From the NCBI GenBank assembly GCA_002733605.1, contig NVWK01000014.1, positions 53,674 to 117,673 on the forward strand: a stretch of DNA of 64,000 nt. Direction: 5' to 3'. Position numbers and translations under genes: made by a program. The notes beneath the pieces are model-generated. The model saw nothing but the letters and a program-made list of their open reading frames with translations, searched no databases and was not told the DNA's origin. Shown piece after piece: positions 1 through 9,912 of the stretch. This stretch comes from Robiginitomaculum sp. (GTDB taxonomy: Bacteria; Pseudomonadota; Alphaproteobacteria; Caulobacterales; Maricaulaceae). How positions within the stretch are numbered: the first letter of the stretch is position 1; every line of letters starts with the position of its first letter.

Positions 1-388
1 AGGCGTCGCTGGTAAATTTACCCCCTGAATGCAGGGTTGTCATGATAACCTCGAGCGCTGATTGGTTCTTGAATTTCGGATGCGGGTCAACAGGAATGCC
101 GCGTCCATTATCCGTCACAGACAGATAGCCATCAATATCAAGCTCGACCTCAATACGGTTTGCATGTCCGGCAACCGCTTCATCCATAGAATTGTCGAGA
201 ACTTCCGCAAATAAATGGTGCAGGGCCCGATCATCCGTGCCGCCAATATACATGCCCGGACGCAAGCGCACTGGCTCAAGGCCTTCAAGAACCTCGATAT
301 CTTTGGCGGAATAGCTGTTTTCAGCCGCAATTTGTTGCTTGGCGCTAAAAAGTTCGTCCTGAGGTTTTTGTGCGTTTGATGTAGCCAT
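1..388 (-). CDS. parE: DNA topoisomerase IV subunit B, N-terminal part
   Basis: This is the first 129 codons of a GHKL-type type II topoisomerase ATPase subunit, cut by the window edge. The ATG is at 386-388. The reading shows the motif [20 protein letters not shown] (about residues 27-44), then MYIGG, the Mg/ATP motif [10 protein letters not shown] (62-71, with the E and N expected for the catalytic base and metal ligand), and DNGRGIP (93-99). The wording of the [20 protein letters not shown] stretch is that of alphaproteobacterial ParE rather than GyrB. ParE with ParC decatenates daughter chromosomes. The rest of the gene lies beyond position 1. Confidence 0.92.
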   Translation of the reverse strand, partial: MATSNAQKPQDELFSAKQQIAAENSYSAKDIEVLEGLEPVRLRPGMYIGGTDDRALHHLFAEVLDNSMDEAVAGHANRIEVELDIDGYLSVTDNGRGIPVDPHPKFKNQSALEVIMTTLHSGGKFTSDA

Positions 389-474
389 AGTGCGTACCCT
401 GTCTGAGTCGCTTATAAAACTCTAGTAAAAATCGGCTCAAAACCCGAAAAAATGCATGTAAACCCGGTAATGAC

Positions 475-3400
475 CTAGAACAACAGTCTTAGAACCATGC
501 GGGCTGTGTGGCGGATGAACCCGTCGCGGATATCAGTATCATAATCAAACGAGAATGAAGAATACTGACTGCCGCTTGCAAAGGTAATACCGAGCAAAAT
601 CCCGGTACTTGGAAATTCTGCGGCTTCGAGCGAGAACGGTGTAACCCCGTTGAGGAACCGACCGGTGGTAATGACGCCGTCATTGATTACATCACTGCGC
701 ACACCAACCCGAAACGCCGGTGCCATCCACGAACGATTGCGTTCATAACGAGCGCCGAAGTTCAGAGTTGCGCTGACGGTGCCTGTATTCACAGTCCGTT
801 TGTCCAACGCCAGCTCAATTCCCGATGTGCCTTCTTCTTCATAGGCCTTCTCGCTCAGGCTTAGATAGGTGGCTGCAATGGCAGGGCGAATAAAATACTT
901 TTTGCCAAATGAAATGTCATAACCTGCGCTTAGAGAGGCATTGTAATGAACGCCTGACCAATCCGCACTGGTGCTTTTATTGAAATCTCCAATAACCACA
1001 TTCCGGTTGGCCTCAAAATCATTATAGCCAACACCGGCATACACATCGATGCCAAGAGCTCCGGTTTGATAGCCCGCATATCCACCAAGCTGTATGGTCA
1101 GCACATCCAGAGGCTCGTCATTGCCAAGAACGTCTTCTACTTCCGTGGTGGCAAAACCTATATTAACACCCACCGTATGAAATGGCCCAACTGCAACGTC
1201 AAAACCGCCGGTAATCCCGAAGCCATAGCCCCGGAATTGTTCCGAGAGGCCTTCGAGTGAGCGGTCTGCATAATAGGCAAATTCTTCGATCCATGCGCCG
1301 CCCGGACGATCCTGTGAACGTCGTGCATTGGCGAGATGGGAGGCAACCGCGCCAGTCGCACCATCCACATTCGCCAGCACAAATTGGCGTGAGGCGGCTG
1401 CAAATTCGGGCAAGAGCTGGTTATAGGCAGAATTAAATTCGGTCTGGTCGGTAATGCGGACAAATGCGGTCCCAAGATCATTGATGTTCTGTAGCGCTTC
1501 GAATGCAGACGTAAATAAAGCGGCCTGCGATGCATCCAGTCCCAACTCTTGCGTAGAGCGAACATCAAGGGTCATGATAAGCGTCCCGCTATCTGTAGGC
1601 GAGCGCAAGAATGTTGTATTGTACAAGAAGGGGGTCTGATTACTTCGCAAACTATCAAGCGAGGTATCAATATTGAGCGTAGCGGCTTGTGCGATTATAA
1701 AAGCTGCACTGGCTGAAGACAATACAGTCGAGAGCCGCGGTGCAATCACCGCGCCATCTTCAAAAGTAACCGTACCGGACGCCATCAAAACGGATACATC
1801 CCCGGTGGATGGATTAATAAAAGGGCTGTAGATCGACGTTGAATCGACGAGGGCTGTTGTGACATCTATATCTTCGGATCCGGTAATGTTGAGACGGCTA
1901 TTGTCGGTGACAAGAATGTCCAATTGTCCGTCACTGTCGGTAATTGCCCCGGAAACAATTGAGGTATTGGAAATTTCCAACCGGTCAGCCCCGTCGCCGA
2001 AGCTAATATCGCCCACGATAGCGCCGCCCGCCACATTAATAGTGTCGTCACCGCTGCCTAAAAATATATTTCCGTTAATGATCGGCACACTGTCTATGTC
2101 GGTATCTGGGTTTGTAAACACGGTTTGGTTCAGAGTGAAACCGGTAGTGTTTGCAGACACGTCAATAGCTGTAAGCGTGAAATTGGTGGCTTGCACGCCT
2201 GTACCATCTGAATTCGTAGCGCCCGCCTGAATGATGCCGCTATTGTTGATCTCGACTAACGTTCCCGATGCGTCCAGAATAGCAATCGCTTCACCGAGGC
2301 GCCCTGTAATAAGAGCGGAAATGATCCCGCGGTTCAGAATCGAGTTGAGAGAACCTGCCGCCTCAACCTCGATCGCCGTGACGAAAATCTGGTTAGGGGC
2401 CTGAACATTCTCAGGATCGGCATAAATACTGTCACCAGAATCAAAGCCTCTGGCTGTAATAAGCCCGGTATTGTTTATACGTTCCGCAATACCGCCGCCG
2501 CCAATAATAATAACGCGGGCATGGGAATCCGCTGTCGGGCTTGTCGCATCCGGGTCAATACCGCTTCGGTAGGACGTCGATTGTAAGGTACCGGCATTAT
2601 TAATCCCGCCTTCAAGATGTGCATCCGAAAGGGAGAATACGGTCGTGTCAATATCGTTGAGTATGGCGTCCGAGACGAGCGTGCCTTGATTGAAAAAGGC
2701 AAATTGTAAATCTTCATCAAAATCTGCGTCGGCAGGGTCGGTGATTTGTCCAATGAGGCCGATCGCAATCGGTGTGCCGTTCCCGTCGATTAAGATCGCG
2801 GGAGCACTACCGAACATATTAATCGCACCTATAGATATCAGGGCGTCCGTCGTTGAGTCCCTGTTTTCCGCAATATGAATGCCATTACCGATATTGCCAC
2901 TGATTTGCACAGCAGACCCTGCTTCGCGCAAACTGCCAGTTTCAACGAGGTTTTCGCGAAACAGAATGGAAGGCCGTGTCGTAACGGCAGCGCCCGTAGA
3001 GGCCACATAGCCTGACGTTGTCAGATTGCCCGTGATGGTCAAACCACCGGAAATGTCGCCGGAAACGTTGAGAGCATGACTGTCTTCACCTGTCGAATTA
3101 ATCCTGCTATTGATCGCCAAATTGCCGATGACATCCCCGAGTAAATCTATACCCACAGCCCGTTCGCCGTAGGCGACGATAGCGCCATTTTGAAGAATGT
3201 CGCCGTTCAGTGTGGACAGGGCTGCCAGACGTATAGCCGCAGAATCCTGACCGATAATGGTCATAGAGCTTGAGCTTGTGTTGCTAATGTTGCCAGTAAA
3301 CGAGGAGCCTCCTGAAATAAGGATGCCGGTACGCCCGGACCCCTGCGCAATATCGCCGCCAGGGCTTATACCGCCCGAAGGTGACGTTTCCCCGAGCCGA

Positions 3401-3723
3401 ATGGTGCCGGAGTTCGTAAATGCACCGCTCACAACGCCGCTAATCAAGACGCCTGTTGTGTCATCCACATCTGTTGTGCTGATCGCCCCCGCATTGATAA
3501 ATGCATTGTCGGAGTCCAGAGTAACAGCTGCGCCGCTCGTGACTGCAATGCTCCCTGTCGAGGTGATCGTAACATCGGAAGGTGTGTCGCCAGTGCCTGC
3601 AGTTGATGTCGAAACACCGGTTGTGCGATCATCTGTGATCTCTACCTGCGCAGAGGCGGGAAAGGCAAGCGCGGCAGCCAGCACAGGCAAGGCAACGCAG
3701 AGAGTGTAACGGCGAAGTGTCAT
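475..3723 (-). CDS. Autotransporter adhesin-like protein (type Va secretion)
   Basis: A 1082-residue surface protein. It has a clear Sec signal peptide (basic MTLRRY, hydrophobic core, AxA site near residue 25). A long passenger follows (about 30-800) rich in short Gly/Ser/Asn/Ile beta-strand repeats of the form 'NNTGxI' and 'GDISFGDGADRLEI', typical of a beta-helix. The C-terminal 270 residues look like an autotransporter beta-barrel: many alternating aromatic/glycine strands, ending in LRLLF with the terminal Phe that the BAM complex recognises. The passenger carries no protease or lipase motif that I can see, so an adhesin or surface-layer role is inferred, not shown. The gene is monocistronic and lies between parE and glnA. 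Confidence 0.85.
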   Translation of the reverse strand: MTLRRYTLCVALPVLAAALAFPASAQVEITDDRTTGVSTSTAGTGDTPSDVTITSTGSIAVTSGAAVTLDSDNAFINAGAISTTDVDDTTGVLISGVVSGAFTNSGTIRLGETSPSGGISPGGDIAQGSGRTGILISGGSSFTGNISNTSSSSMTIIGQDSAAIRLAALSTLNGDILQNGAIVAYGERAVGIDLLGDVIGNLAINSRINSTGEDSHALNVSGDISGGLTITGNLTTSGYVASTGAAVTTRPSILFRENLVETGSLREAGSAVQISGNIGNGIHIAENRDSTTDALISIGAINMFGSAPAILIDGNGTPIAIGLIGQITDPADADFDEDLQFAFFNQGTLVSDAILNDIDTTVFSLSDAHLEGGINNAGTLQSTSYRSGIDPDATSPTADSHARVIIIGGGGIAERINNTGLITARGFDSGDSIYADPENVQAPNQIFVTAIEVEAAGSLNSILNRGIISALITGRLGEAIAILDASGTLVEINNSGIIQAGATNSDGTGVQATNFTLTAIDVSANTTGFTLNQTVFTNPDTDIDSVPIINGNIFLGSGDDTINVAGGAIVGDISFGDGADRLEISNTSIVSGAITDSDGQLDILVTDNSRLNITGSEDIDVTTALVDSTSIYSPFINPSTGDVSVLMASGTVTFEDGAVIAPRLSTVLSSASAAFIIAQAATLNIDTSLDSLRSNQTPFLYNTTFLRSPTDSGTLIMTLDVRSTQELGLDASQAALFTSAFEALQNINDLGTAFVRITDQTEFNSAYNQLLPEFAAASRQFVLANVDGATGAVASHLANARRSQDRPGGAWIEEFAYYADRSLEGLSEQFRGYGFGITGGFDVAVGPFHTVGVNIGFATTEVEDVLGNDEPLDVLTIQLGGYAGYQTGALGIDVYAGVGYNDFEANRNVVIGDFNKSTSADWSGVHYNASLSAGYDISFGKKYFIRPAIAATYLSLSEKAYEEEGTSGIELALDKRTVNTGTVSATLNFGARYERNRSWMAPAFRVGVRSDVINDGVITTGRFLNGVTPFSLEAAEFPSTGILLGITFASGSQYSSFSFDYDTDIRDGFIRHTARMVLRLLF

Positions 3724-3866
3724 ATTTCGTCTTTTCCTGTTTCAAGCCCTGTTAGGGCTGATATTCTTGTGCGCGCACGCCTGACTCTACAGTGACCCGC
3801 ATCGATTCAATATCTTGTAGACAATCCTTATGGCCACGTCGAGAATTTAATGATTACAATCTGCAA

Positions 3867-3899
3867 AGAAAAAAACCCGCCAGTCGGGACTGGCGGGTT
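3867..3899 (-). terminator. Intrinsic terminator of glnA
   Basis: A GC-rich perfect stem (AACCCGCCAGTC with its complement, 4-base loop) is followed, on the minus strand, by a run of T residues (the A run at 3867-3875 on the given strand). It lies about 30 bases after the glnA stop codon, in the right place to end the glnB-glnA transcript. Confidence 0.85.
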
Positions 3900-3927
3900 C
3901 GTATATTCAACTAAAAACCGGTAAGGC

Positions 3928-5331
3928 CTAGCACTTGTAATACATTTCAAACTCGACAGGATGAGGATGCGTGGCAAGTGTGTGCACTTCTTCCATTTTA
4001 AGTTCGATATAAGCATCGATTTGATCATCATCAAACACATTGCCGGCCTTCAGGAACGCACGGTCAGAATCGAGATTTTCAAGCGCTTCAAGCAGGGAGG
4101 CACAGACTTGTGGAATATTGGCCGCTTCTTCTGGCGGCAGATCATACAAATCTTTGTCCATTGGGTCGCCCGGATGGATTTTGTTTTTAATGCCGTCAAG
4201 ACCCGCCATAAGCAGGGCCGTGTAGGTCAAATACGGGTTGCCAGCCGGATCAGGGAAACGCACTTCAAGGCGCTTGCCAGCCGGAGATGCACACCACGGA
4301 ATACGTACAGACGCAGAGCGGTTACGCGCAGAATAGGCCAGCATAACAGGCGCTTCAAAGCCCGGTACAAGGCGCTTATAGCTGTTTGTAGAGGCATTTG
4401 AGAACGCATTAATCGCTTTGGCATGTTTGATAATACCGCCAATATAATACAGGCAACTCTCGGATAGACCCGCATATTCATTGCCCGCAAACAAAGGCTT
4501 GCCGTCTTTCCAGATTGACTGGTGAACATGCATGCCGGTGCCGTTGTCATTGTGGACAGGCTTGGGCATAAATGTCGCGGTTTTACCGTAGGCATTGGCA
4601 ACATTGTGCACAATGTATTTATAAAGCTGCATCCGGTCACCCATTGTCAGCAAGGTAGAATACTTCATGCCAAGTTCGTGCTGGGAAGGGGCCACTTCAT
4701 GATGGTGCTTTTCAGGCTCAAGTCCCAGTTCGGTCATTACGGCCAGCATTTCTGTGCGCATATCCTGTTCATGGTCGACAGGCGGAACCGGGAAATATCC
4801 GCCCTTTGGTCCCGGGCGATGGCCCATATTGCCGCCAGTATACTGGGTGCCCGTATTGTAAGGGCCTTCAACAGAATCAAAGGAATAGCCCGTATTGTGC
4901 GGGTCCGTATTCCACCTTACGTCATCAAAGACGAAAAACTCGGCTTCAGGGCCGAAATAGACCGTGTCGCCAATGCCGGCAGATTTAATATAATTCTCGG
5001 CCTTTTTCGCCGTCGTACGCGGATCGCGGTTATAAGGTTCGCCAGTGTCAGGTTCCAAAATGTCACAAAACATGGTCAGCGTGTCTTGCTGATAGAAGGG
5101 ATCAATGTCGGCTGTGCTGGCATCCGGCATCAAAACCATGTCGGACTCGTTGATAGCTTTCCAGCCTGCGATGGACGAGCCATCAAACATGGTGCCGTCT
5201 TCGAACAAATCTTCGTCGACCATGCTGGAATCAAAAGTTACGTGCTGTAATTTGCCGCGCACATCGGTAAAGCGTAAATCGACATAGCCGATATTTTCAT
5301 CTTTGATTTTTTTCAATATTTTTTCAGACAT
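3928..5331 (-). CDS. glnA: Glutamine synthetase type I
   Basis: 467 residues, the normal length of dodecameric GSI. It makes glutamine from glutamate, ammonia and ATP in the cytoplasm. Visible landmarks are [10 protein letters not shown] (48-57), the metal-binding [10 protein letters not shown] (127-136), the [19 protein letters not shown] segment, and NRSASVRIP of the ATP/glutamate site. [10 protein letters not shown] places Tyr396 where E. coli Tyr397 is adenylylated, so GlnE control is expected. It lies 50 bases downstream of glnB in the same direction, the common alphaproteobacterial glnB-glnA operon, and ends in a strong terminator. An ATG with an upstream GAGGAACAC stretch supports the start. 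Confidence 0.97.
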   Translation of the reverse strand: MSEKILKKIKDENIGYVDLRFTDVRGKLQHVTFDSSMVDEDLFEDGTMFDGSSIAGWKAINESDMVLMPDASTADIDPFYQQDTLTMFCDILEPDTGEPYNRDPRTTAKKAENYIKSAGIGDTVYFGPEAEFFVFDDVRWNTDPHNTGYSFDSVEGPYNTGTQYTGGNMGHRPGPKGGYFPVPPVDHEQDMRTEMLAVMTELGLEPEKHHHEVAPSQHELGMKYSTLLTMGDRMQLYKYIVHNVANAYGKTATFMPKPVHNDNGTGMHVHQSIWKDGKPLFAGNEYAGLSESCLYYIGGIIKHAKAINAFSNASTNSYKRLVPGFEAPVMLAYSARNRSASVRIPWCASPAGKRLEVRFPDPAGNPYLTYTALLMAGLDGIKNKIHPGDPMDKDLYDLPPEEAANIPQVCASLLEALENLDSDRAFLKAGNVFDDDQIDAYIELKMEEVHTLATHPHPVEFEMYYKC

Positions 5332-5381
5332 GTGTTCCTCATCCGACTTAGAGTTTGATATTAGGTGTAAGAGTGTTCGTT

Positions 5382-5786
<405 letters not shown>

Positions 5787-5930
5787 TTAAAGTTTTAAAC
5801 CTGATTGACGCGCGTTTTACAATGAAAAAACCAAACTCGATGAATAAATGTGCAAAATAGGTGATAGATGCATAAATTGTGTGCAGGGCAATGTTTGTGC
5901 AATCCCCTATACATGTTTTATATTTACTAG

Positions 5931-5948
5931 AGATATGTCGACATGTCT
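5931..5948. promoter_or_regulatory. Near-perfect 18-bp palindrome between glnB and maeB
   Basis: In the 306-base gap between the divergent glnB and maeB genes there is an 18-bp dyad, AGA-t-ATGTCGACAT-g-TCT, perfect but for one opposed pair and with a fully symmetric 10-bp core. It lies about 80 bases before the maeB start and looks like a repressor or activator site. I do not recognise the regulator. The rest of the gap is AT-rich and holds no further gene that I can see. Confidence 0.35.
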
Positions 5949-6026
5949 CTTCCCTTCGCCTAAATAGACCACTAGGATTCGCTGTATTGCCAACACGCCT
6001 TGATAGAATTATTGTGGAGTAAAGAC

Positions 6027-8321
6027 ATGACTACGCCCAAATTACCGCAACAAGAAAAAAAATATATCACCGACCAGCAAGCGCTGGATTTCCATTCCAA
6101 ACCAACCCCGGGAAAGCTGGCTTTACTGCCGACAAAACCGATGGCAACCCAACGGGATTTGTCTTTGGCATATTCCCCCGGTGTGGCCGTGCCTGTCGAG
6201 GCAATCGCCAAGGATCCGGAAACGGTTTACGATTATACCTCCAAAGGCAATATGGTCGCCGTTATTTCCAACGGCACGGCGATTTTGGGGCTTGGAAATT
6301 TGGGGGCAATGGCCTCGAAACCGGTCATGGAAGGCAAGGCCGTTTTGTTCAAACGGTTCGCGGATATTGATTCTTTTGACATCGAGGTAGAAGAGGAAGA
6401 CCCACAGGCCTTTATCGAATGTGTGCGCCGTTTCGGCAACACATTTGGCGGCATTAATCTCGAAGATATCGGCTCTCCCGAATGCTATATTATCGAACAG
6501 GAATTGCGTGATATTCTGGATATTCCCGTCTTTCATGATGACCAGCACGGCACGGCGATTATCGCAACGGCCGGCCTTATCAACGCCTGTGATCTGACGG
6601 GCCGTAAATTTGAAGATATCAAAGTGGTCTTATCCGGTGCAGGCGCCGCCGGTATTTCCGTTTTGAACCTGATCAAAAGCCTCGGTGTTAAGGACGAAAA
6701 CGCCATTGTTCTGGACAGTAGCGGCGTCGTGTATCGGGGCCGAAAAGAAGACATGAACCAATGGAAAGCGCCGCACGCGATCGACACCGATATTCGCACG
6801 AAAGAAGAAGCCGCTGTGGGGGCCGATGTGTTCCTCGGCCTGTCCGTACCCGGGGCGATGACCAAGGAAATGGTGGCATCTATGGCTCCCAATCCGATTA
6901 TCTTCGTTATGGCCAATCCAACACCGGAAATCACACCTGAAGAGATCAAAGAGGTGCGTGATGATGCGATCATTGCCACGGGGCGTAGCGATTACCCCAA
7001 TCAGGTCAATAATGTGCTTGGCTTTCCTTATATTTTCCGCGGCGCCCTCGATGTCAGGGCCCGCAATGTAAATGAAGAAATGAAATTGGCGTGTGCGAAA
7101 GCCTTGGCCGCACTGGCCCGCGAAGACGTGCCCGAAGAGGTCGCCGCCGCCTATCATGGCAACCGCCCGACATATGGCCCGGAATACATCATTCCGGCGC
7201 CTTTTGACCCGAGGCTGATTTCAAAAATTCCACCTTTTGTCGCCCAGGCCGCTATGGATACCGGCGTTGCCCGTAAACCGATTAAAGATATGAAGGCCTA
7301 CGGCGAATCCCTGGCCCAGAGACAGGATCCGACCGCCGCGCTCTTGCAGGGTATTTCCTCTGCCGTTGTGAATAACCCGCGCACAATCGTGTTTGCTGAG
7401 GGGGAGGAGCCGGTCGTGATCCGCGCCGCCCAAGCGTTCATGCAACGCGGGATGGGCAAGGCTATTCTCATTGGTCGCGAGCAACCGATCCGCGATAATA
7501 TGAAGCTTCTGGGCATTAAAGAGGATGCCGGTCTTGAAATCCTCAATGCCCGCCTGTTTGACAAAAATGCAGAGTTTGCCGAGGATTTATATAGCCGTTT
7601 GCAACGCCAGGGCTATCTGCGCAGGGATGTGCAACGCATGGTCAATAATGACCGTAATGTTTTCTCGGCCATGATGTTACGCCACGGCCTTGCCGATGGT
7701 ATGGTCACGGGTGTGACCCGTACCTATGATATTGCGCTCCGCGATATTCGCCGGGTTCTTGACCATGATAATAGTGCGCGCACTATGGGGGTTTCGATTG
7801 CGGTGAACAAAGGGCAACCTCTTTTCATTGCTGACACCAATATCACCGAGTTTCCGGACGCCGAAGCTTTGGCCGATATTGCCATCAGCACGGCCGCATT
7901 CGTGCGTAAATTCGGCTTTACACCGCGTGTCGCCATGGTGTCCTATTCCAGCTTCGGCAATCCGCCGGGTGAACGCATGCGTAAAATCCGTGACGCCGTT
8001 AAAATTATGGACACGCGCAATCTGGATTTTGAATATGAAGGCGATATTGCCGCCGACGTCGCCCTGAACCCCAACCACAGCCTGACCTATCCATTCTCCA
8101 GATTAACCGGAGCTGCAAATGTGTTGATCATGCCCGCCATCCACTCGGCCAGCATCTCCACCAAGCTATTGTCTGCTATCGGAGGGGCGACCGTATTAGG
8201 GCCGTTCTTGACCGGGCTGGAAAAACCCGTACAGATATGTCAGTTGGGGGCGTCTGCCTCTGATATTACGCGTATGGCGGCGCTTGCTGCCTATAGCTCA
8301 ATCCCCGAAAGTACCAATTAG
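6027..8321 (+). CDS. maeB: NADP-dependent malic enzyme with C-terminal phosphotransacetylase-like domain
   Basis: 764 residues. Malate is decarboxylated oxidatively to pyruvate. The N-terminal malic domain has LAYSPGVAVP (48-57), NGTAILGLGN (82-91), EGKAVLFKRF (102-111) and FHDDQHGTA (169-178). The NAD(P) domain has the GAGAAG turn (204-209). From about residue 430 the chain is a phosphate acetyl/butyryltransferase-like domain that in MaeB enzymes is regulatory (acetyl-CoA sensing) and not catalytic. This two-domain length of about 760 is the usual one. I chose the ATG at 6027, after GTGGAG, over an upstream in-frame codon at 6000 because the sequence there is not conserved in style. The next gene starts on its stop codon. 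Confidence 0.94.
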   Translation: MTTPKLPQQEKKYITDQQALDFHSKPTPGKLALLPTKPMATQRDLSLAYSPGVAVPVEAIAKDPETVYDYTSKGNMVAVISNGTAILGLGNLGAMASKPVMEGKAVLFKRFADIDSFDIEVEEEDPQAFIECVRRFGNTFGGINLEDIGSPECYIIEQELRDILDIPVFHDDQHGTAIIATAGLINACDLTGRKFEDIKVVLSGAGAAGISVLNLIKSLGVKDENAIVLDSSGVVYRGRKEDMNQWKAPHAIDTDIRTKEEAAVGADVFLGLSVPGAMTKEMVASMAPNPIIFVMANPTPEITPEEIKEVRDDAIIATGRSDYPNQVNNVLGFPYIFRGALDVRARNVNEEMKLACAKALAALAREDVPEEVAAAYHGNRPTYGPEYIIPAPFDPRLISKIPPFVAQAAMDTGVARKPIKDMKAYGESLAQRQDPTAALLQGISSAVVNNPRTIVFAEGEEPVVIRAAQAFMQRGMGKAILIGREQPIRDNMKLLGIKEDAGLEILNARLFDKNAEFAEDLYSRLQRQGYLRRDVQRMVNNDRNVFSAMMLRHGLADGMVTGVTRTYDIALRDIRRVLDHDNSARTMGVSIAVNKGQPLFIADTNITEFPDAEALADIAISTAAFVRKFGFTPRVAMVSYSSFGNPPGERMRKIRDAVKIMDTRNLDFEYEGDIAADVALNPNHSLTYPFSRLTGAANVLIMPAIHSASISTKLLSAIGGATVLGPFLTGLEKPVQICQLGASASDITRMAALAAYSSIPESTN

Positions 8322-9676
8322 TGCATAAAAAACAAGCGTTTGACCTGACACAAGGGTCTACCTCCCGTCATATGATGCGTATGTTAACCCCGTTTTGGCT
8401 CGCCATCATGGCGATGATGTCAGCGGGTATTGTCGATACAATTTACCTTGGCCGCCTCAGCACAGACGCGCTGGCGACAATAGGGTTTTGCTTCCCCATC
8501 CTGTTTTTGGGTAGTAGCGTCAATATCGGACTGGGGGCAGGGACACTGTCCGCGATTTCAAGGGCGATTGGCCGCAAGGATTTTGGCGAAGCCCGTGCCT
8601 TGGGGGCCAGTGCGCTTTTATTGTCTCTGACCATAATGAGCGTTCTAAGTATCCTGATCCTGATCACGATGCCGTTCATTCTTGATACGATGAATATCGG
8701 CTCGGATATTAAGCCGTTCGCGCTTAAATATCTGGTGTACACGGTGCCGGGATTGGTTGTCCTTGGGGTGGCCATGATGTCCAATAATATAATCAGGGCA
8801 GGCGGCGAGGCGGCTCTGCCCAGTACGATTATGATTACCAGTGCCGTCGCCAATATCATTATCGACCCTTTTCTCATTTTCGGCATCGGGCCGTTTCCGC
8901 GTATGGAAATCGAAGGGGCGGCTCTGGCCACCCTGATCTCCAACTTTATAGCGGCAGGATTCGGACTGTTTGCCGTGTTGTATCTGCGCAAAAGCATAGA
9001 ATTTGCTAATTTGACATGGGCGCGTGTCAAACGTGAATGGTATGTGATTAGCCGGGTCGGCTTACCCGCCATCGGCACAAATGTAATTGTCCCTATCTCG
9101 GCCTATATCATTACTGCCATTATCGGTCATACAATGGGCAAAACGGAAATCGCCGCCTTTACAATAACAGGGCGGGTCGAGATGTTGTCAATCGCGCTTC
9201 TCTATGCCCTGTCGGCCTGTATCGGGGTCGTCACTGGGCAAAACGGCGGGGCTGGTCTCACAGACCGTGTGCGGGGCACCTTTATATTCAGCTATAAGAT
9301 TTGTGTGTATTGGGCCCTGTTTATCAGCGTGGTCCTCGCCATATTTGCACGATATATCCCCGCTATTTTTACAACAGATGCGCAAGTGATTGCTTTGGCC
9401 ATGCCGTATTTCTGGATCGTGCCCATCACTTTGGCCGGATACGGGTTTGTCTTTGTCAGTGCGGCAGGGTTGAATGCATTGGGTCGGCCTAAATACGGGT
9501 TGATCTTTACATTGATCCGTTCATTAGGCCTTATGCTCCCGCTCATCTGGTTCGGCGCGCACGTGTATGGCATGGTTGGCGTGTACTATGCGGTGGCGGC
9601 GGCTAACATTCTCTCCGGCGTAATCAGCATTTTATACACGCTAAAACGGGTGCCAATGACAGTAAGTGTGCATTAG
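8321..9676 (+). CDS. MATE family multidrug/sodium antiporter
   Basis: 451 residues with about 12 hydrophobic segments. It is an inner-membrane exporter of the MATE/NorM/DinF type. The two half-repeats begin with the family-like 'FWLAIMAMMSAGIVDTIYLGRLSTDALATIGF' region (kept short here: MSAGIVDTIYLG) and a matching 'VGLPAIGTNVIVPISAYI' region near residue 245. The start is GTG and shares one base with the maeB stop TAG, so the two genes are translationally coupled. The substrate cannot be told from sequence. MATE proteins export cationic drugs or metabolites in exchange for Na+ or H+. Confidence 0.88.
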   Translation: MHKKQAFDLTQGSTSRHMMRMLTPFWLAIMAMMSAGIVDTIYLGRLSTDALATIGFCFPILFLGSSVNIGLGAGTLSAISRAIGRKDFGEARALGASALLLSLTIMSVLSILILITMPFILDTMNIGSDIKPFALKYLVYTVPGLVVLGVAMMSNNIIRAGGEAALPSTIMITSAVANIIIDPFLIFGIGPFPRMEIEGAALATLISNFIAAGFGLFAVLYLRKSIEFANLTWARVKREWYVISRVGLPAIGTNVIVPISAYIITAIIGHTMGKTEIAAFTITGRVEMLSIALLYALSACIGVVTGQNGGAGLTDRVRGTFIFSYKICVYWALFISVVLAIFARYIPAIFTTDAQVIALAMPYFWIVPITLAGYGFVFVSAAGLNALGRPKYGLIFTLIRSLGLMLPLIWFGAHVYGMVGVYYAVAAANILSGVISILYTLKRVPMTVSVH

Positions 9677-9759
9677 TTCAGTTTTAGTCGATAATTCTAT
9701 TGACGTACCGCTCACAATCGGGCAAATCCCGCCGTCTACCGAGTAGACAATACTCTTGT

Positions 9760-9844
9760 GCGGGTGTGGCGGAATTGGTAGACGCGCCAGATTTAGGTTC
9801 TGGTGTCGAGAGACGTGGAAGTTCGAGTCTTCTCACCCGTACCA
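9760..9844 (+). tRNA. tRNA-Leu (anticodon UAG)
   Basis: 85 bases with encoded CCA. The acceptor stem is GCGGGTG paired with CACCCGT. The D-arm has the TGGCGGAATTGGTAGACGCG wording typical of class II leucine tRNAs. The anticodon stem is CCAGA/TCTGG with loop TTTAGGT, giving anticodon TAG (9794-9796). A long variable arm follows (about 9804-9819), then a TTCGAGT T-loop. The 3' end is duplicated at 38504-38528, so this gene marks the left border of a putative integrated element. Confidence 0.97.
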
Positions 9845-9846
9845 TT
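9822..9846 (+). repeat. Left attachment-site-like repeat (3' end of tRNA-Leu)
   Basis: The last 23 bases of the tRNA-Leu plus TT recur in the same orientation at 38504-38528: 5 identical bases (TTCGA), 2 mismatches, then 18 identical bases (CTTCTCACCCGTACCATT). A direct repeat of a tRNA 3' end far from any second tRNA is the classical mark left by tyrosine-recombinase integration (attL/attR). Confidence 0.8.
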
Positions 9847-9912
9847 CTTCTTTATTATATAATAAAAATCAATGCTGCCTTGGCATCATAGCCACGGCAA
9901 ACCTTGCGGTAT

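Noticed and set aside
3257..3709. 150-codon plus-strand frame inside the autotransporter
   Set aside because: Antisense to a long, well-formed secreted protein with a signal peptide; low-complexity Val/Pro/Ser composition mirrors the repeats on the other strand.
4522..5250. 242-codon open frame on the plus strand inside glnA
   Set aside because: It is antisense to a certain glutamine synthetase gene, has no family features and no ribosome site; it is a shadow of glnA codon use.
8443..9078. 211-codon minus-strand frame inside the MATE gene
   Set aside because: Antisense to a clear 12-helix transporter; no motif of its own.
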